A stretch of DNA of 64,000 nucleotides from Microcella alkaliphila (GCF_004216855.1 NZ_SGXT01000015.1:186001-250000), one strand, 5' to 3'; shown: positions 1 through 9,941, counted from the stretch's first letter. Translations and numbers: made by a program. Notes: generated by a model not told the origin, from the letters alone.

Positions 1-417
1 CTTGCCGACGGCGGGCTCATCGGAACCGGCCTCGGGCGCGGCCGCCCCGACATCGTGCCGCTGGCCGAGAGTGACTACATCGTCGCGAGCCTCGGTGAAG
101 AACTCGGGCTCGTGGGCGTGTTCGCGATCCTCGCCCTGTACCTCTTGCTGGTCGCCCGCGCCTACCGCATCGGCTTCACCGGCACCGACGACTTCGGGCG
201 CCTGCTGGCCGTGGGGCTCGGCTTCCTCATCGCACTGCAGGTCTTCGTCGTGATCGGCGGCGTGACCCGCGTGATCCCGCTCACGGGACTGACGACGCCG
301 TTCCTCGCGGCCGGCGGATCGTCGCTCATGGCGAACTGGATCATCGCCGCGCTGCTGCTACGTCTTAGTGACACGGTGCGACACCAGCCACGATTGGTGG
401 TGGACGACGATGCATAA
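1..417 (+). CDS. rodA: FtsW/RodA/SpoVE-family peptidoglycan polymerase, 3' part only
   Basis: This is the C-terminal 138 residues of a SEDS-family membrane glycosyltransferase that polymerises lipid II with its partner PBP. The frame is open from the first base, so the 5' end lies outside the window. The visible part has the conserved stretch with PLAESDYIVASLGEELG (about residues 20-36 of the fragment), followed by hydrophobic helices and GLTTPFLAAGGSSLMANW, the usual end of the family. It overlaps the next gene by 8 bp, and the pair with a class B PBP is the standard SEDS-PBP arrangement. RodA rather than FtsW is inferred from the pbpA-pknA-pknB neighbours. Confidence 0.93.
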   Translation, partial: LADGGLIGTGLGRGRPDIVPLAESDYIVASLGEELGLVGVFAILALYLLLVARAYRIGFTGTDDFGRLLAVGLGFLIALQVFVVIGGVTRVIPLTGLTTPFLAAGGSSLMANWIIAALLLRLSDTVRHQPRLVVDDDA

Positions 418-1860
418 GCAGTTGCGTCACATCAGCGTCGCGACGCTCGCCATGTTCCTCGCGCTATTCGTCTCGCTCAGCGTCATTCAGGTGTTCGCCG
501 TCGACGAGCTGCGCGCCGACGGCCGTAACGTGCGCACTCTGTTCGCGAGCTACTCCGCCGAGCGCGGCCCGATTCTCGTGGCCGGCGAGCCCGTTGCGCA
601 GTCGCGCCCCGTCGACAACGAGTTCCGCTTCCTCCGCGAGTACCTCGAGCCCGAGCTGTACTCGGCGGTCACCGGCTACTTCTCGCTCAATCAGGGAACG
701 ACCGGCATCGAGTCGGCCTACAACGACTTCCTCACGGGAACCGCGAACGAGCAGTTCCTCGATCAGCTGAGCGCTCTCGTGACCGGCCAGAGCCCGCGCG
801 GTGCGGCCGTCGAGCTCACGATCGACCCGGCCGTCCAGCAGGCCGCATTCGATGCGATGGGAGACCTGCGCGGGTCCGTCGTCGCGATCGAGCCGTCCAC
901 CGGGCGGATCCTCGCCATGGTCTCCACCCCCGGCTTCGACCCGAACCGGCTGTCGGCGCACCGCACCTCAAGCGTCATCGACGCGTACAACGAACTCATC
1001 TCCGATCCGCTCCGGCCGCTCAACAATCGCGCGATCGGCGGCGACCTGTACTTCCCGGGATCGGTGTTCAAGGTGCTGGTCACGGCGGCCGCGATTGATT
1101 CGGGCGAGTTCGACCCTGACGGCGAGTTCCCGAACCCGCCACGGTTGCAGTTGCCGCTGTCGACGAATGTGATCAGTAATGCGGAGGGCGGAAACTGCGG
1201 TGGGCAGGAGACGGTCACCCTCGCGACGTCGCTGCGGCTGAGCTGCAACATTCCCTTCGCCGAGCTCGCGCTGGAGCTGGGGCAAGACGAGCTGGCCGGA
1301 TATGCCGAGCGCTTCGGCTTCGGGCAGACGATCGCCGTTCCGATGAATGCGACGCCGAGCCAGTACCCCGAGAACCTCGACGATGCCCAGCTCATGCTGA
1401 CGGGCTTCGGTCAGTACGACGTGCGCGTCACCCCCCTGCAGATCGCGATGATCAGCGCGGCGATCGCCAACGGCGGCGAGCTCATGCAGCCGACGCTGCT
1501 CGATCGCATCATCGCGCCCGACCTGTCAACCGTTCTCGAATCCGAGCCAGAGGTTTTCTCGCAGCCGATCAGCCGTCGCACCGCGACGACGCTCACCCGG
1601 ATGCTTGTGGACGGCGTCTCGGACGGCGTTGCATTCAACGCGGCGATCCCGGGCGTGGAGGTCGCGGGCAAGACGGGCACCGCGGAGAACGGTGCGGGGC
1701 AGCCCTTCACGCTGTGGTTCACCGGTTTCGCGCCGGCGGACAACCCTCAGGTGGCGGTCGCCGTCGTCGTGGAAGACGGCGGCGGGCAGGGCCAGAATGC
1801 TTTTGGTAATCAAGTCGCGGCTCCCATTGCGCGACAGGTCATGGAGGCGGTGCTGAACAG

Positions 1861-1864
<4 letters not shown>
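410..1864 (+). CDS. pbpA: Penicillin-binding protein 2, class B transpeptidase (PbpA)
   Basis: A 484-aa D,D-transpeptidase that cross-links peptidoglycan at the outer membrane face. It has an N-terminal signal anchor (about residues 5-32) and all three penicillin-binding motifs: SVFK with nucleophile Ser218, SCN at 278-280 and KTG at 421-423. I chose the ATG at 410 because it gives the normal short cytoplasmic tail before the anchor; an upstream in-frame ATG at 368 would add 14 residues lying entirely inside rodA. The stop overlaps the pknA start as ATGA. In related actinobacteria PbpA is a substrate of the adjacent PknA/PknB kinases and works in elongation or septation; that role is inferred here. 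Confidence 0.95.
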
Positions 1865-3609
<1,745 letters not shown>

Positions 3610-3720
3610 CGTCGAGCGTTACCCAGCCGATATAGCTCCGGGGCACCCCGGCGCGCTGTCGGCACGCGCATCCGCCTACACTCACTTACGACGACTTCTC
3701 CCGCAACGAAACGGACCCCG

Positions 3721-5451
3721 ATGGACAGCACCACCCCCGGCACCCGCCAGATCGCGGGCCGCTACGAGCTCGGTGCGCTCATCGGCCGCGGGGGCATGTC
3801 CGACGTGCACATCGCGACGGATGCCCGGCTCGGCCGCCGCGTCGCCGTCAAGCTCTTGAAGTCGTCACTCGCCTCCGACCCGGTGTTCCGCACGCGATTC
3901 CGCCAGGAGGCTCAGGCCGCCGCACGGATGGCGCATCCCACGATCGTCCGCGTGTTCGATGCCGGCGAAGAGGTACGGCGCGAGGCCGATGGGCGCGAAA
4001 CGGTCATCCCGTTCATCGTCATGGAGCACGTCGAGGGTCGACTGTTGAGAGACATGGTGCTCGACGGTCCGCTGCCCGCAGCCGAAGCATCGCAGATCAT
4101 CGAGCAGGTGCTGACCGCACTCGAGTATTCGCACCGGGCGGGCGTTGTGCACCGCGACGTGAAGCCCGGCAACATCATGGTGACCGCCACCGGCCAGGTG
4201 AAAGTCATGGACTTCGGTATCGCCCGCGCGATCTCCGACTCGTCCGCGACGGTCGCGCAGACCTCCACCATCCTCGGCACGGCGCAGTACTTCTCACCCG
4301 AGCAGGCCCGCGGCGAAACCGTGGATGCTCGCACCGACCTCTACTCGACGGGCGTCGTGTTGTTCGAGCTGCTCACGGGGCGCCCGCCCTTCCGTGGTGA
4401 CTCGCCCGTCGCCGTCGCCTACCAGCACGTGAGCGAGGTCGCGCCCACTCCGAGCAGCCTCAACCCGTCTGTCTCGCCGGCCTTCGACGCCGTGGTGATG
4501 CACGCGCTGGCGAAAGACCGCTTTCAGCGATTCCAGACGGCCGCCGAGTTCCGGGCCGACCTCTCGGCCGCCGCGGCCGGGCAGGTTCCGCCGCGCCGCA
4601 CCGACGCAGACAACGACCCGACGATGTCGCTGTTCGGCGTCAACCCGCAGGCGACCGCCGGAACGGAGGCCGCCATGCGGCAGCTGACCATCGACGATGA
4701 CGACCGCCGTACACGCACGCAGAGCCGACCGCCCGTCGCCTGGATCTGGTCGGGCATCGTCGTCGTCGCCGTGCTGATCGCCGCCGTGCTCTTCTGGGCG
4801 TTCACCCTCGACCGCGACGGAGGGATTGTTGGAACCGTTGCCGTCGAGGTGCCCGACGTGGTGGGTCTCGCTTTCGAAGACGGTGAGGCGATCCTGATCG
4901 ACGAGAACCTCCGGGTCTCCGCCATCCAGGAACCGGGAACGGCCGAGGACGAGGGCCTGATCTTACGCACCGATCCGAGTCCCGGCATCTCGGTGTCGCC
5001 AGGTCAAGAGATTCGCGTCTTCGTGTCATCGGGCGCCCCGCGCGTTCAGATGCCCGACGTGCGCAACATCGACATCGCCGCCGCGACGGCGCAGATCGAG
5101 TCGCGCGGCCTCGTCGTCGGTACGGTCACGAGCGAGAACTCGGGGACCATTCGCGCGAACGTCGTCATTCGTACCGACCCCGACACCGGCGTGCAACTGC
5201 GCGAGGGCGACATCGTGAACCTCACGATCTCGAACGGTCTCGTGTCGGTGCCCGACCTGCGTAACCTCCCCATCGGGGACGCGACGGCGCAGGCCCGGAA
5301 CCTCGGACTTCAAGTGACGGTGCAGGCCGACGGCGGCTGCCAGGGTGGAATCGTCGTCGGGCAGTCCCTGCCGCCGGGCGACCAACCACAGTCGTCGCCG
5401 ATCACCCTCGTGTACTGCAGCGGAGCGGCCGGGGGCGGCAGCGACGGCTGA
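3721..5451 (+). CDS. pknB: Ser/Thr protein kinase with PASTA repeats, PknB type
   Basis: A 576-aa kinase that senses cell-wall fragments and phosphorylates division and wall-synthesis proteins. Kinase-domain landmarks are IGRGGMSDV (21-29), Lys44, HRD at 144-146 and DFG at 164-166. A transmembrane helix at about 340-362 separates it from three PASTA domains outside the cell (about 376-439, 441-505 and 506-570), each opening with a VPDV/MPDV/VPDL-like motif. The family usually has three to four PASTA units. A 111-bp gap separates it from pknA, so it may have its own promoter, although none is obvious. The third PASTA domain carries two cysteines (in GGCQGG and VYCSG). Confidence 0.95.
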   Translation: MDSTTPGTRQIAGRYELGALIGRGGMSDVHIATDARLGRRVAVKLLKSSLASDPVFRTRFRQEAQAAARMAHPTIVRVFDAGEEVRREADGRETVIPFIVMEHVEGRLLRDMVLDGPLPAAEASQIIEQVLTALEYSHRAGVVHRDVKPGNIMVTATGQVKVMDFGIARAISDSSATVAQTSTILGTAQYFSPEQARGETVDARTDLYSTGVVLFELLTGRPPFRGDSPVAVAYQHVSEVAPTPSSLNPSVSPAFDAVVMHALAKDRFQRFQTAAEFRADLSAAAAGQVPPRRTDADNDPTMSLFGVNPQATAGTEAAMRQLTIDDDDRRTRTQSRPPVAWIWSGIVVVAVLIAAVLFWAFTLDRDGGIVGTVAVEVPDVVGLAFEDGEAILIDENLRVSAIQEPGTAEDEGLILRTDPSPGISVSPGQEIRVFVSSGAPRVQMPDVRNIDIAAATAQIESRGLVVGTVTSENSGTIRANVVIRTDPDTGVQLREGDIVNLTISNGLVSVPDLRNLPIGDATAQARNLGLQVTVQADGGCQGGIVVGQSLPPGDQPQSSPITLVYCSGAAGGGSDG

Positions 5452-5465
5452 CGCTCGAGAAGTTG

Positions 5466-6122
5466 CTACGCGTCCGCAGCCGCGTCGCTCGACATGAGCG
5501 GGCTCAGACCGCGCGCGGTCTCGGCCGCCGCGGGAAGTCCCGCCTCAGCGAGCCAGTTGCCGAGCATCCGGTAGCCGCCCTCGGTGAGCACCGACTCGGG
5601 GTGGAACTGTACGCCGTGAACGGGCGCCGAGCGGTGGCGCACGCCCATGATGACGCCGCCCTCCGTGCGCGCCGTAACGACCAGGTCGTCGGGCACCGTT
5701 CCGTCGACGATTGCGAGCGAGTGATAGCGGGTGGCACGGAAGCTCTCGGGCACACCGTCGAACAGCGCATCCCCCTCGTGCACGACCTGCGACGTCTTGC
5801 CGTGCATGAGCTCCTCGGCGTGCGTGACGACGCCTCCGAGCGCCTCCGCGATCGCCTGATGGCCAAGGCAGACCCCGAGGAGGGGTTTCGCGGCGGCGAT
5901 GGCAGCGTGGACGGCCGCGATCGAGATGCCCGCCTCTGCGGGGTTACCGGGGCCGGGTGAGACGAGCACCGCGTCGTAGTCGGCGATGAGCCCGGCCACA
6001 GCGTCGGCAGAGACCGCATCATTGCGCAGCACCGTCGTCTCGGCGCCGAGCTGCTGCAGGTACCCGTCGAGCGTGTACACGAAGCTGTCGTAGTTGTCGA
6101 TGACGAGAACGCGCACGGTCAC
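5466..6122 (-). CDS. pabA: Glutamine amidotransferase component II (PabA/TrpG)
   Basis: A 218-aa class I glutamine amidotransferase that supplies ammonia to aminodeoxychorismate or anthranilate synthase. It begins with the family signature VLVIDNYDSF. The catalytic triad is visible: Cys85 in GVCLGHQ, and His174 and Glu176 in QFHPES. The GTG start at 6122 overlaps the stop of the upstream small membrane protein as GTGA. No trpE or pabB is next to it. In actinobacteria this copy usually sits here beside pknB and is annotated PabA, so folate synthesis is the likelier pathway, though dual use with TrpE cannot be excluded. Confidence 0.92.
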   Translation of the reverse strand: MTVRVLVIDNYDSFVYTLDGYLQQLGAETTVLRNDAVSADAVAGLIADYDAVLVSPGPGNPAEAGISIAAVHAAIAAAKPLLGVCLGHQAIAEALGGVVTHAEELMHGKTSQVVHEGDALFDGVPESFRATRYHSLAIVDGTVPDDLVVTARTEGGVIMGVRHRSAPVHGVQFHPESVLTEGGYRMLGNWLAEAGLPAAAETARGLSPLMSSDAAADA

Positions 6123-6277
6123 TGCTCCACGGTGGATTCTTGGGGAAGGAAGGTGTCGGCCGCCCAGGGGAACACCCAGTGAATGAGGGCGGCGAGCACT
6201 GCGGTGGCGAGCACGAGAAGGATGACCACCCGTACCCAGGCGGGTCCGGGCAGGATACGCCAGAGGGCTGCATACAT
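6119..6277 (-). CDS. Small single-pass membrane protein, 52 aa
   Basis: An ATG at 6277 opens a 52-codon frame that begins MYAALWRILPGPAWVRVVIL and contains one hydrophobic helix (about residues 14-36) ending in HWVFPW, then a short acidic tail. The stop TGA overlaps the GTG start of pabA, and it begins 10 bp after the sortase stop, so it sits inside a sortase-small protein-pabA operon. I recall similar short proteins at this spot in related Microbacteriaceae, but no function is known to me. The Trp-rich ends and coupling support it being real. Confidence 0.8.
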   Translation of the reverse strand: MYAALWRILPGPAWVRVVILLVLATAVLAALIHWVFPWAADTFLPQESTVEQ

Positions 6278-6286
6278 GCGCGGGGC

Positions 6287-7114
6287 CTAACCGATCGTCG
6301 GCGCTGCGGCCGCCTGCGTCAGGCCGGAAATTTCGGCCGGCGGGCCACCCTCGCGCGGGTACCAGGTCTCGAACACGGCGTAGGCGATGATGCGTTCGGC
6401 AGCCGAGAATCGCGGATTGCAGCTGGTGAGCGTCAGGTACCTCTCGTTCGGCTCGACCTGTGGCGCCTGCGGTACGGGCTCAAGCACCTGCACAGCCGTC
6501 GGCCACACGTACTCGAGGTTGCGGAACACATACTCGTACCAGCCGTCGCGGGTCTCGACGTAGATGCGGTCCCCGACGCGGAGTTCGGCGATGTCGGCGA
6601 ATGGCGCGCCATACGTGGTGCGGTGCGCCGCCAATGCGACGTTGCCGATCTCACCCGGCATTTGCGTCTCGACGTAATGCCCAACACCGAGACGCGGGTT
6701 GTTCAGCACCGTCTGAAGGTCGACGCCCGAGGCGATCGTGCGCACGTAACCGTCGCCGAAGCGCGGCACGATGAGCGTGCCAAAAGCCTCCCCCTCGGGA
6801 GGGGCGGCGGTCACAGGGGGCTCGCCGGGATCGCGCGGTTCGCTCGGCTCGTCAGGTGATTGGACCCTGTCGCGTTCGAACTCGGCGCGCAATTGCACTT
6901 GCACCTCCGAGGCTGCATTTTGCTGTTGTGCGCCCGCGATGATGTCGTTCAGCCACACGTACCAGCCAAGAAACAGCATGACGACGACGCCGGCGGTGAT
7001 CAGCAGTTCACCCAGGACGCCGACAACGCTGGCCCGTCGCCGGGGCCGAACCGGGCGCGCGCGGTTCGCCTCGGTCGGCGCGTTCGGCGCCGGATTCGGG
7101 ATGCTGTCGGTCAC
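6287..7114 (-). CDS. Class E sortase
   Basis: A 275-aa transpeptidase that attaches LAxTG-type surface proteins to the wall. A basic N-terminus (RPRRRAS) precedes one membrane anchor at about residues 30-54, giving a type II topology. The catalytic residues expected of sortases are His164 (AAHRTTYG), Cys232 in TLTSC, and the Arg nine residues later (Arg241). The start is GTG at 7114. It heads the leftward operon with the small membrane protein and pabA. No sorting substrate is visible in this window. Class E is assigned from the TLTSC motif and the actinobacterial context. Confidence 0.92.
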   Translation of the reverse strand: MTDSIPNPAPNAPTEANRARPVRPRRRASVVGVLGELLITAGVVVMLFLGWYVWLNDIIAGAQQQNAASEVQVQLRAEFERDRVQSPDEPSEPRDPGEPPVTAAPPEGEAFGTLIVPRFGDGYVRTIASGVDLQTVLNNPRLGVGHYVETQMPGEIGNVALAAHRTTYGAPFADIAELRVGDRIYVETRDGWYEYVFRNLEYVWPTAVQVLEPVPQAPQVEPNERYLTLTSCNPRFSAAERIIAYAVFETWYPREGGPPAEISGLTQAAAAPTIG

Positions 7115-7187
7115 CGCTTTATTGTAGGCGCGCGTTCTTTACGCGGCTCGGCCCCGATCATCCACAAAAATGGCGGGCCACGCCGGG

Positions 7188-7193
7188 TAGACT
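7188..7193 (+). promoter_or_regulatory. -10 hexamer for leaderless crgA
   Basis: TAGACT ends 7 nt before the crgA ATG, so transcription would start at or next to the start codon. No Shine-Dalgarno sequence fits in the gap. Confidence 0.6.
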
Positions 7194-7200
7194 GCGGGGC

Positions 7201-7443
7201 ATGGCACGGACGACTGCGAGCGACGCTGAGAACCCCAACAATGCCCGCAGCGGCGCCGACGCCCCGAACCCGGTGTGGTTCAAGCCGGTGATGTTCGGCT
7301 TCATGCTGCTTGGCCTCATCTGGATCATCACCTACTACGTGAGCGCGTCGGCGCTGCCGATTGCGGCGATCGGGCCGTGGAACATCATGGTCGGCTTCGG
7401 CATCATGTTCATCGGCTTCCTGATGACCACTCGCTGGCGCTAG
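7201..7443 (+). CDS. crgA: Cell division protein CrgA
   Basis: An 80-aa membrane protein with a hydrophilic N-terminus and two transmembrane helices (about residues 28-45 and 56-75), the normal size and topology of CrgA. The family is actinobacterial, associates with FtsZ, FtsI and other divisome parts, and helps position or stabilise the septum. It is divergent from the sortase operon and convergent with the rhomboid gene. The upstream -10 box places the transcript start at the ATG. Conserved position between sortase/pabA and rhomboid/ppiA supports the call. Confidence 0.9.
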   Translation: MARTTASDAENPNNARSGADAPNPVWFKPVMFGFMLLGLIWIITYYVSASALPIAAIGPWNIMVGFGIMFIGFLMTTRWR

Positions 7444-7468
7444 CCGCGCTTTTCCACGGCTGCGCAAT

Positions 7469-7487
7469 CACCCCCGAAAAGGGGGTG
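7469..7487. terminator. Possible bidirectional hairpin between crgA and the rhomboid gene
   Basis: CACCCCC and GGGGGTG arms of 7 bp flank a GAAAA loop in the gap between two convergent genes. There is no U-tract, so if it terminates transcription it would be a weak or Rho-aided site. Confidence 0.4.
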
Positions 7488-7507
7488 GAATGACACGGCT
7501 GTGATTC

Positions 7508-7538
7508 TTATCCCCACTGTGGATGGGGCTGTGGATAA
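7508..7538. promoter_or_regulatory. Isolated DnaA-box pair as an inverted repeat
   Basis: TTATCCCCA (7508-7516) is followed, in inverted orientation, by TGTGGATAA (7530-7538), which is the exact complement of the consensus TTATCCACA. The pair lies between the ends of convergent genes, about 10.7 kb from oriC. It may titrate DnaA or simply form a hairpin. Confidence 0.45.
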
Positions 7539-7546
7539 CCATTCAC

Positions 7547-8395
7547 CTAGCCGAGGCCGGAGAATCGCAGCACTGTACCGGCCACAAGCAGTGCACCGAA
7601 CACGGCCACGAGCACGCCCTGCAGGACCTGCTGATCACGCCGACGCGTGCGCACGAGGATGAGTGCGACGATCGCGCCGCCGAGCAACCCGCCCACATGC
7701 GCCTGCCACGATATGCCGGGCACCACGAATCCCAGTGCCAGGTTGATACCAAGAATCACCATGAGCTGCACGGTGTTGCCGCCGAGGCGCCGCTGAATGA
7801 CGAAAAACGCGCCGAACAGTCCGAAGATCGCGCCGGATGCTCCGACCACGAAGGTGAGCGGAGCCAGCCACAGCACGGCGACGGATCCGGCGAAGGTGCT
7901 CACGACGTATACGACGAGGAAACGTACTCGCCCGACCAGCTGCTCCAGCAATGGGCCCAAGACGAACAGGGCGTACATGTTGAACAGGATGTGGAAGAAG
8001 GAGCTCGGGCTGTGCACCAGGGCCACCGTCAGCATCCGCCACGGCTCGATGGGCGTAAGCGGTGGCGCGTAGCCGAGCGCCCGCGTGACGGCGCTGCCGG
8101 TCACCAACTGCAGGACGAAAACGCCCAGCGTGATCGCGAGGATCGTGTAGGTGACGACGGGCGTCGCCCCTCCGCGACGAAATGCGCGCACGATGGCGGG
8201 CTTCTGTTTCGGCAGTGCCGAACGAGCCTGCGCGATGCACTCGGGGCACTGCACACCGACGGCCGCCGGGGTCTGACACTCACCGCAGACCGTGCGCCCG
8301 CAGCGTTGGCAGAGCACGAACGAGCGCCGGCCGGGATGCCGGTAACAGACGTTCGGGTCGACGGCCTCCCCGGCGCCGGGCGCGGGATCGGTCAC
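7547..8395 (-). CDS. Rhomboid-family intramembrane serine protease with N-terminal zinc-ribbon-like domain
   Basis: A 282-aa membrane protease cutting transmembrane substrates within the bilayer. The catalytic Ser187 lies in GASGAIFG and His233 in WQAHVGG, the rhomboid dyad. Six or so hydrophobic helices follow a soluble N-terminus. That N-terminus (about residues 15-55) holds seven cysteines (17, 29, 32, 37, 40, 50, 53) and His20 in CxxC pairs, resembling a B-box or zinc ribbon; this extension is common in actinobacterial rhomboids at this locus. The GTG start at 8395 overlaps the cyclophilin stop by 4 bp. The substrate is unknown. Confidence 0.92.
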   Translation of the reverse strand: MTDPAPGAGEAVDPNVCYRHPGRRSFVLCQRCGRTVCGECQTPAAVGVQCPECIAQARSALPKQKPAIVRAFRRGGATPVVTYTILAITLGVFVLQLVTGSAVTRALGYAPPLTPIEPWRMLTVALVHSPSSFFHILFNMYALFVLGPLLEQLVGRVRFLVVYVVSTFAGSVAVLWLAPLTFVVGASGAIFGLFGAFFVIQRRLGGNTVQLMVILGINLALGFVVPGISWQAHVGGLLGGAIVALILVRTRRRDQQVLQGVLVAVFGALLVAGTVLRFSGLG

Positions 8396-8934
8396 GCGAC
8401 CTCGGCGACCTCGATGCTCGTGATGACGACATCCTGCAGCGGCTTGTCGCGGCCATCGGTCGGCACGGCCTCGATGGCGTCAACGACCCTCTTCGACTCG
8501 TCGTCGGCGACGGCGCCGAAGATCGTGTGATTGCCGTTCAGCCAGGTGGTCGGCACCGTGGTGATGAAGAACTGCGAACCGTTAGTTCCGCGCCCCCCTC
8601 GCTTGCCGGCGTTCGCCATCGCCAGGAGGTAGGGCTCGGTGAACTGCAGTTCGGGGTGGATCTCGTCGTCGAACTCATAGCCGGGGCCGCCAACGCCCTG
8701 ACCCAGCGGGTCACCACCCTGGAGCATGAAGTCCTTGATGATGCGGTGGAAGATGACGCCGTTGTAGAGCGGGTCGGTGGTCTTCTGACCGGTGGCTGGG
8801 TGGGTCCACTCGATCTCGCCCGTCGCAAGACCCACGAAGTTTTTCACGGTCTTCGGGGCGTGGTTTCCGAACAGGTTGACGCGAATGTCACCCTCGGTCG
8901 TGTGGATGGTGGCGACAGCGGTGTGAATCGACAT
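8392..8934 (-). CDS. ppiA: Peptidyl-prolyl cis-trans isomerase, cyclophilin type
   Basis: A 180-aa cytoplasmic cyclophilin that speeds proline isomerisation in folding proteins. The family core FHRIIKDFMLQGGDP and the later NGSQFFIT motif, which forms the substrate pocket, are present, and there is no signal peptide. It starts at ATG 8934 and is coupled to the rhomboid gene through a GTGA overlap. Length and position, between the tRNA pair and crgA, match PpiA of related actinobacteria. Confidence 0.95.
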   Translation of the reverse strand: MSIHTAVATIHTTEGDIRVNLFGNHAPKTVKNFVGLATGEIEWTHPATGQKTTDPLYNGVIFHRIIKDFMLQGGDPLGQGVGGPGYEFDDEIHPELQFTEPYLLAMANAGKRGGRGTNGSQFFITTVPTTWLNGNHTIFGAVADDESKRVVDAIEAVPTDGRDKPLQDVVITSIEVAEVA

Positions 8935-9062
8935 GCCGCAATTCTGTCACGGTGCGGGATGCACGCTTCCTGAGCATTCCGTCGGCGTCCGTTGGGGAAA
9001 CCCCGAGTCGGTGGAAGGATGGAAGCCGACGTTTTGCCCGCCACCCACAAGGAGGACCGATC

Positions 9063-9623
9063 ATGGGACTGTCTCGTAAGAGCCGCCGCAATCTGAAGAA
9101 GCTGCGCGGGGAGGCCGGCGACCTGTGGAGCGAGCAGCGCGAGGTGCTCGACCACGCCGCCTCTGTGCTGAAGAAGGCGAGTCGCCAGGCGGGAGAGGTT
9201 GCCAAGCGGGACGTCGCGCCTCGGGTGAAGACGACGTACGAGAAGCGGCTGCAGCCCGGAGTCGAAGCCGGCGTGGGCGCTGTCCGTTCTGCAGCCGACC
9301 ACTCGCGGCAGACCTGGAACCGCGCGATCCTGCCGGCGGTGACTGGAGCGATTGGAGCCACGCTCGCCGTCATCGACGTCGCGCGCGACAACGGCCGCGT
9401 TGCCATCCGTGAGGCGTCGCGCACGAGCCGCGAGCTGGGCACGCGCGCCGGTCAGAAGCTCGGCATCATCGAGGTCAAGCCGACTCCCCGCCCCGGCCGC
9501 TACATCGCAGTCGCCCTGGGCGTCATCGCCGTGGGCGCCGTCGCCTATGCGGCGTACCAGACGCTCCGCGCCGACGACGACCTGTGGGTGGAGGACGAGC
9601 CCGTCGAGGCCCCCGTCGCTTAA
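9063..9623 (+). CDS. Unknown membrane-anchored protein, 186 aa
   Basis: I do not recognise a named domain. The start at ATG 9063 is chosen because a strong Shine-Dalgarno (AAGGAGG) lies just upstream. The protein is rich in Lys, Arg, Ala and Glu and predicted helical through residues 1-135 (a coiled-coil or apolipoprotein-like character). It then has a single hydrophobic helix (about 142-163, YIAVALGVIAVGAVAYAAYQ) and an acidic tail DDDLWVEDEPVEAP. It stands alone between ppiA (divergent) and the tRNAs and is closed by an intrinsic terminator. A stress-related membrane-associated role is possible but not shown. Confidence 0.75.
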   Translation: MGLSRKSRRNLKKLRGEAGDLWSEQREVLDHAASVLKKASRQAGEVAKRDVAPRVKTTYEKRLQPGVEAGVGAVRSAADHSRQTWNRAILPAVTGAIGATLAVIDVARDNGRVAIREASRTSRELGTRAGQKLGIIEVKPTPRPGRYIAVALGVIAVGAVAYAAYQTLRADDDLWVEDEPVEAPVA

Positions 9624-9637
9624 GCCCCCGAACGAAC

Positions 9638-9667
9638 AAAGCCCCCGGTCGACACCGGGGGCTTTTT
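9638..9667 (+). terminator. Intrinsic terminator
   Basis: A perfect 12-bp stem, AAAGCCCCCGGT with ACCGGGGGCTTT, closes on a CGAC loop and runs into TTTTT. It lies 14 bp after the unknown membrane-anchored gene. Confidence 0.92.
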
Positions 9668-9721
9668 CGTTCACCCACTGGACGAAAGCGAAGGGTTGCG
9701 ACCGCGCCCGCGACCCGGAGC

Positions 9722-9759
9722 GCGCTGCGCCGCAGAAGCGGGGGCGGAGCCAGAAATGG
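9722..9759 (-). repeat. tRNA 3'-flank repeat, copy A
   Basis: This sequence just downstream of tRNA-Ala resembles the one downstream of tRNA-Ile (9901-9938). Both share a GCGCCGCAG-AGCGG core, able to fold as a small hairpin, followed by AGAAA. Confidence 0.45.
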
Positions 9760-9765
9760 ACGTTG

Positions 9766-9838
9766 TGGAGCCTAGGGGAATCGAACCCCTGACCTCCTGC
9801 TTGCAAAGCAGGCGCTCTACCAATTGAGCTAAGGCCCC
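9766..9838 (-). tRNA. tRNA-Ala (anticodon TGC)
   Basis: Read on the minus strand, the 73-nt cloverleaf starts GGGGCCTTAGCTC, has the anticodon loop TTTGCAA with TGC, the T-arm GGGGTTCGATTCCCC and discriminator A73. CCA is not encoded after A73, so the CCA-adding enzyme (encoded at 32682-34124) would be needed. Confidence 0.96.
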
Positions 9839-9900
9839 GGAGGGTTTCCAGTCTAGCCGTGGCCGCGGAGCGAGACGACCGCGCTCGTCTCGCGGGAGCG

Positions 9901-9938
9901 GGGTCGCGCCGCAGGAGCGGCGGCGAGACAGAAAATTG
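9901..9938 (-). repeat. tRNA 3'-flank repeat, copy B
   Basis: The second copy, downstream of tRNA-Ile, contains a perfect hairpin CGCCGC-AGGA-GCGGCG at 9907-9922. It is about four-fifths identical by eye to copy A over the core. Confidence 0.45.
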
Positions 9939-9941
9939 CAG

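Noticed and set aside
9722-9938. CRISPR-like repeat
   Set aside because: Only two imperfect copies, tied to tRNA 3' ends, with no spacer regularity or cas genes.
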